Source: MGBC108787 sp964430695 (GTDB taxonomy: Bacteria; Bacillota_I; Bacilli_A; RF39; UBA660). Taken from it: a stretch of 16,083 bases of DNA. The DNA lies in contig CAYSFO010000032.1 in assembly GCA_964430695.1 (NCBI GenBank), positions 1 to 16,083 of the forward strand, read 5' to 3'. Shown one piece after another: positions 14,623 through 16,083 of the stretch (the first letter of the stretch is position 1; the number at the start of each line of letters is the position of its first letter). Both the position numbers and the translations under genes were made by a program. Below the pieces are notes generated by a model. That model ran no database searches and was not told where the DNA came from. It worked only from the letters and a program-made list of their open reading frames with translations.

Positions 14623-14651
14623 TTAAAAAAAATACTAATATCTGCTATAAT
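14623..14651 (+). promoter_or_regulatory. Promoter of the 193-aa unknown gene
   Basis: The -35 TTAAAA (14623-14628), a 17-base spacer and an extended -10 TGCTATAAT (TATAAT at 14646-14651) predict a start near 14658. That leaves a leader of about 95 bases which includes box B. Confidence 0.65.
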
Positions 14652-14696
14652 AGTGTTTACGTGTTGAAGCACATGGCCTGAAACTTTTTTCATAAC

Positions 14697-14730
14697 GGTC
14701 AAAAATACCTAAAATATAAATATTTTGTCA
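14697..14730 (+). repeat. Inverted-repeat box B upstream of the 193-aa unknown gene
   Basis: The left arm GGTCAAAAATA and right arm TATTTTGTCA flank 13 AT-rich bases. It ends 23 bases before the ATG and lies inside the predicted transcript. It shares GTCAAAA, TACCTA and TAAATATTTTGTCA with box A at 12270-12303, while the sequences outside the boxes differ. Confidence 0.6.
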
Positions 14731-14753
14731 CAAACAAAATAAAGGGAGAAATT

Positions 14754-15335
14754 ATGAATACTATACAATTAGCTAAAAATATATCTTATATGGTTCAAAA
14801 TGGTGATTATGTTGCAGGACATGCTATTTTTAATAGAAGTGATACAATTGATAATACTTTACCAAATAAAATATTAAAAAAAGGTCTTACTATACAAGAT
14901 GCTTCACATGGTCTTTTATTCACCTCTAGATATTTTAGATTGTCATATGAAGAATGCTTGCATAATTTACGTGCTTTTATAGAAGATACTTCTAGTGCAG
15001 TAATAATCATATCTATTCCTAAGGAATTATTATCAACATATGAGTCAAAACATTTTACATCTTGTGATAAAACTTCTATTTTACTTGAATTAACCGGTGA
15101 AGTATCAAGTGATTATAAAGATATATATGGAAATCCAACAAATATAGCATTGCTACCACCAATATTTATATTAGGATATCTTGATATACAAAGAGATATA
15201 TTTATTGAAAATCCTAATTATGCTTTTTATGATAATATTAGAAATGCGAATATATCTAAATTAAAACCGGATTTTGATAAAAAATATGAAAAAATATTAG
15301 AAGAAAGCCAACATGATTTACCAAAAATGCTGTAA
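14754..15335 (+). CDS. Conserved-looking cytoplasmic protein, function unknown
   Basis: Not recognised. 193 aa, soluble, with no signal peptide or membrane segment. Visible blocks are NRSDTIDNTLPNKILKKGL, DASHGLLFTSRYFRLSYEEC, SAVIIISIPKELLSTYES, NIALLPPIFILGYLDIQRDIFI and a charged C-terminal helix. The mix of short strands and an S-x-G-L-x-F-T-S motif could suit a small ADP-ribosyltransferase-like or toxin-like fold, but this is a weak guess with no catalytic triad identified. The ribosome site AAAGGGAG lies 7 bases before the ATG. It is divergent from the DUF1016/SWIM operon and ends at a strong hairpin. Base composition is as AT-rich as its neighbours. Confidence 0.7.
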   Translation: MNTIQLAKNISYMVQNGDYVAGHAIFNRSDTIDNTLPNKILKKGLTIQDASHGLLFTSRYFRLSYEECLHNLRAFIEDTSSAVIIISIPKELLSTYESKHFTSCDKTSILLELTGEVSSDYKDIYGNPTNIALLPPIFILGYLDIQRDIFIENPNYAFYDNIRNANISKLKPDFDKKYEKILEESQHDLPKML

Positions 15336-15360
15336 ATATTTACTTCATTCGCTCCATTTA

Positions 15361-15400
15361 AAAACAACTTACGAATTGTAAAAGATTCGTGAATTGTTTT
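15361..15400 (+). terminator. Strong intrinsic terminator after the 193-aa gene
   Basis: Arms of 16 bases, AAAACAACTTACGAAT and ATTCGTGAATTGTTTT, pair with one mismatch and one G-U around an 8-base loop. Both ends carry A/T runs, so it could also work for transcripts coming from the right. Confidence 0.75.
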
Positions 15401-15571
15401 ATATAAAATTATCTAAAAAATAGGATTGCAAAATTGCAGTCATTTTAAAATTTATTATTAAAAATATGTGAAAACAAGTGGTTCTTATGTCCTAACTAGC
15501 ACTGAAAAACTACTCTCGTAAATTTTCTGTCACAGAAATTCCTATGCCCTTACTTATATTATAAAAAAACG
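15401..15571. other. Intergenic stretch with hairpins and a possible ORF remnant
   Basis: No gene is supported. It holds a small hairpin GATTGCAA/TTGCAGTC at about 15424-15441, which may be a second terminator. It also holds a less AT-rich block at 15469-15552 with the palindrome TTTCTG-TCA-CAGAAA (15524-15538). Read on the minus strand, the block gives KGIGISVTENLRE, a stop, FFSAS, a stop, then DIRTTCFHIF, which looks like a decayed reading frame or the end of a mobile element. No family was recognised. Confidence 0.35.
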
Positions 15572-16083
15572 TTATAGAATTTCACATTTAATACTATTTT
15601 TTATATTACTTTTAAAATTAAATGCATCTTCTATAGTTCCTACTAATGTTCCATAATGTATAGGTATCACTATCTTAGGTTCTATTTCATTGGCTAAATG
15701 TGCCGCTTCTTGATAATTCATTGTGAATGTACCACCAATCGGTAAAAAAGCAATATCACATTTAACTTTTCTTGCTTCATCAGTTATATCTGTATCACCA
15801 GCAATATAATATTTTATATTATTAACTTTTATAATGTATCCTACCCAATTATTTTCTTTAGGATGATAGTTCTTATTAATGTTATATGCTGGTATTGTCC
15901 AAAAACTTATATGCTCTATTTCATAAGTATTATTAGGCAATACACGAATTATATTCTCTTTTTCAAATCCCAATTGTAAAGTCGCTTCAAATAAATCATC
16001 AGTAACTATAATTTTAGTATTACTTTTCATACATTTTTTTATATCTTCTATTGAAAAATGGTCATAATGATTATGTGTTATAA
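15572..16083 (-). CDS. MBL-fold metal-dependent hydrolase, 5' end beyond window
   Basis: Metallo-beta-lactamase-fold hydrolase of the UlaG/UPF0173-like group; the substrate is unknown. The frame stays open to the right edge, so at least 170 residues are present and the N-terminus is missing. The Met at 16030 is internal: before it the frame reads THNHYDHFSIEDIKKC, which contains the family H-x-H-x-D-H metal motif. Further metal ligands are the Asp in YYIAGDTDIT and the His in IPIHYGTLVGT. The block CDIAFLPIGGTFTMNYQEA is typical of the group. It runs towards the 193-aa gene and converges with it over a 236-base gap. A run of seven T lies just after the stop without a convincing hairpin. Confidence 0.88.
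   Translation of the reverse strand, partial: ITHNHYDHFSIEDIKKCMKSNTKIIVTDDLFEATLQLGFEKENIIRVLPNNTYEIEHISFWTIPAYNINKNYHPKENNWVGYIIKVNNIKYYIAGDTDITDEARKVKCDIAFLPIGGTFTMNYQEAAHLANEIEPKIVIPIHYGTLVGTIEDAFNFKSNIKNSIKCEIL

Noticed and set aside
1..16083. CRISPR array or complete insertion sequence
   Set aside because: No regularly spaced repeats, no transposase and no cas genes were found in either strand.

Overview
The window is AT-rich, uses the standard code (TGA is a stop and Trp is TGG) and has AGGAGG-type ribosome sites. Its Gram-positive traits are a T-box leader, an LtaS-type lipoteichoic acid synthase and a SipW/TasA-type signal peptide. It also carries rubrerythrin. Together these suggest a low-GC Bacillota, probably an anaerobic Bacilli/Erysipelotrichia-like gut bacterium. 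No marker here fixes the genus.

Left part (1-5800, minus strand). A Phe-specific T-box leader with specifier UUC precedes pheS and pheT (pheT runs off the left edge). A DUF1016/YhcG-type PD-(D/E)xK nuclease gene lies between the leader and pheS, so it should be expressed together with PheRS when tRNA-Phe is uncharged. Upstream are a membrane-anchored coiled-coil protein of unknown role, a rubrerythrin with its own promoter and terminator, and a YebC-family translation or regulatory factor.

Middle (5800-12030, minus strand). ZIP metal transporter, SDR epimerase, patatin-like lipase and YebC look like one run (gaps of 14 and 32 nt, one ATGA overlap). Next come a terminator-bounded TasA/camelysin-like exported protein and a two-gene operon of LtaS-like synthase plus a small exported protein (8-nt overlap). 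Surface and lipid functions dominate here.

Right part (12030-16083). A tRNA-Gly(GCC) gene marks the switch to an accessory-looking stretch: a zinc-phospholipase-C-like protein (+), a SWIM zinc-finger protein and a second DUF1016 nuclease (- operon), an unrecognised 193-aa protein (+), and an MBL-fold hydrolase running off the right edge. The first segment is flanked by 18-nt direct repeats, one copy just after the tRNA. Both plus-strand genes share an unusual inverted-repeat box just upstream of their ribosome sites. The nuclease/SWIM operon has a perfect 9-1-9 palindrome between its -35 and -10. No CRISPR array, complete insertion sequence or rRNA was seen.
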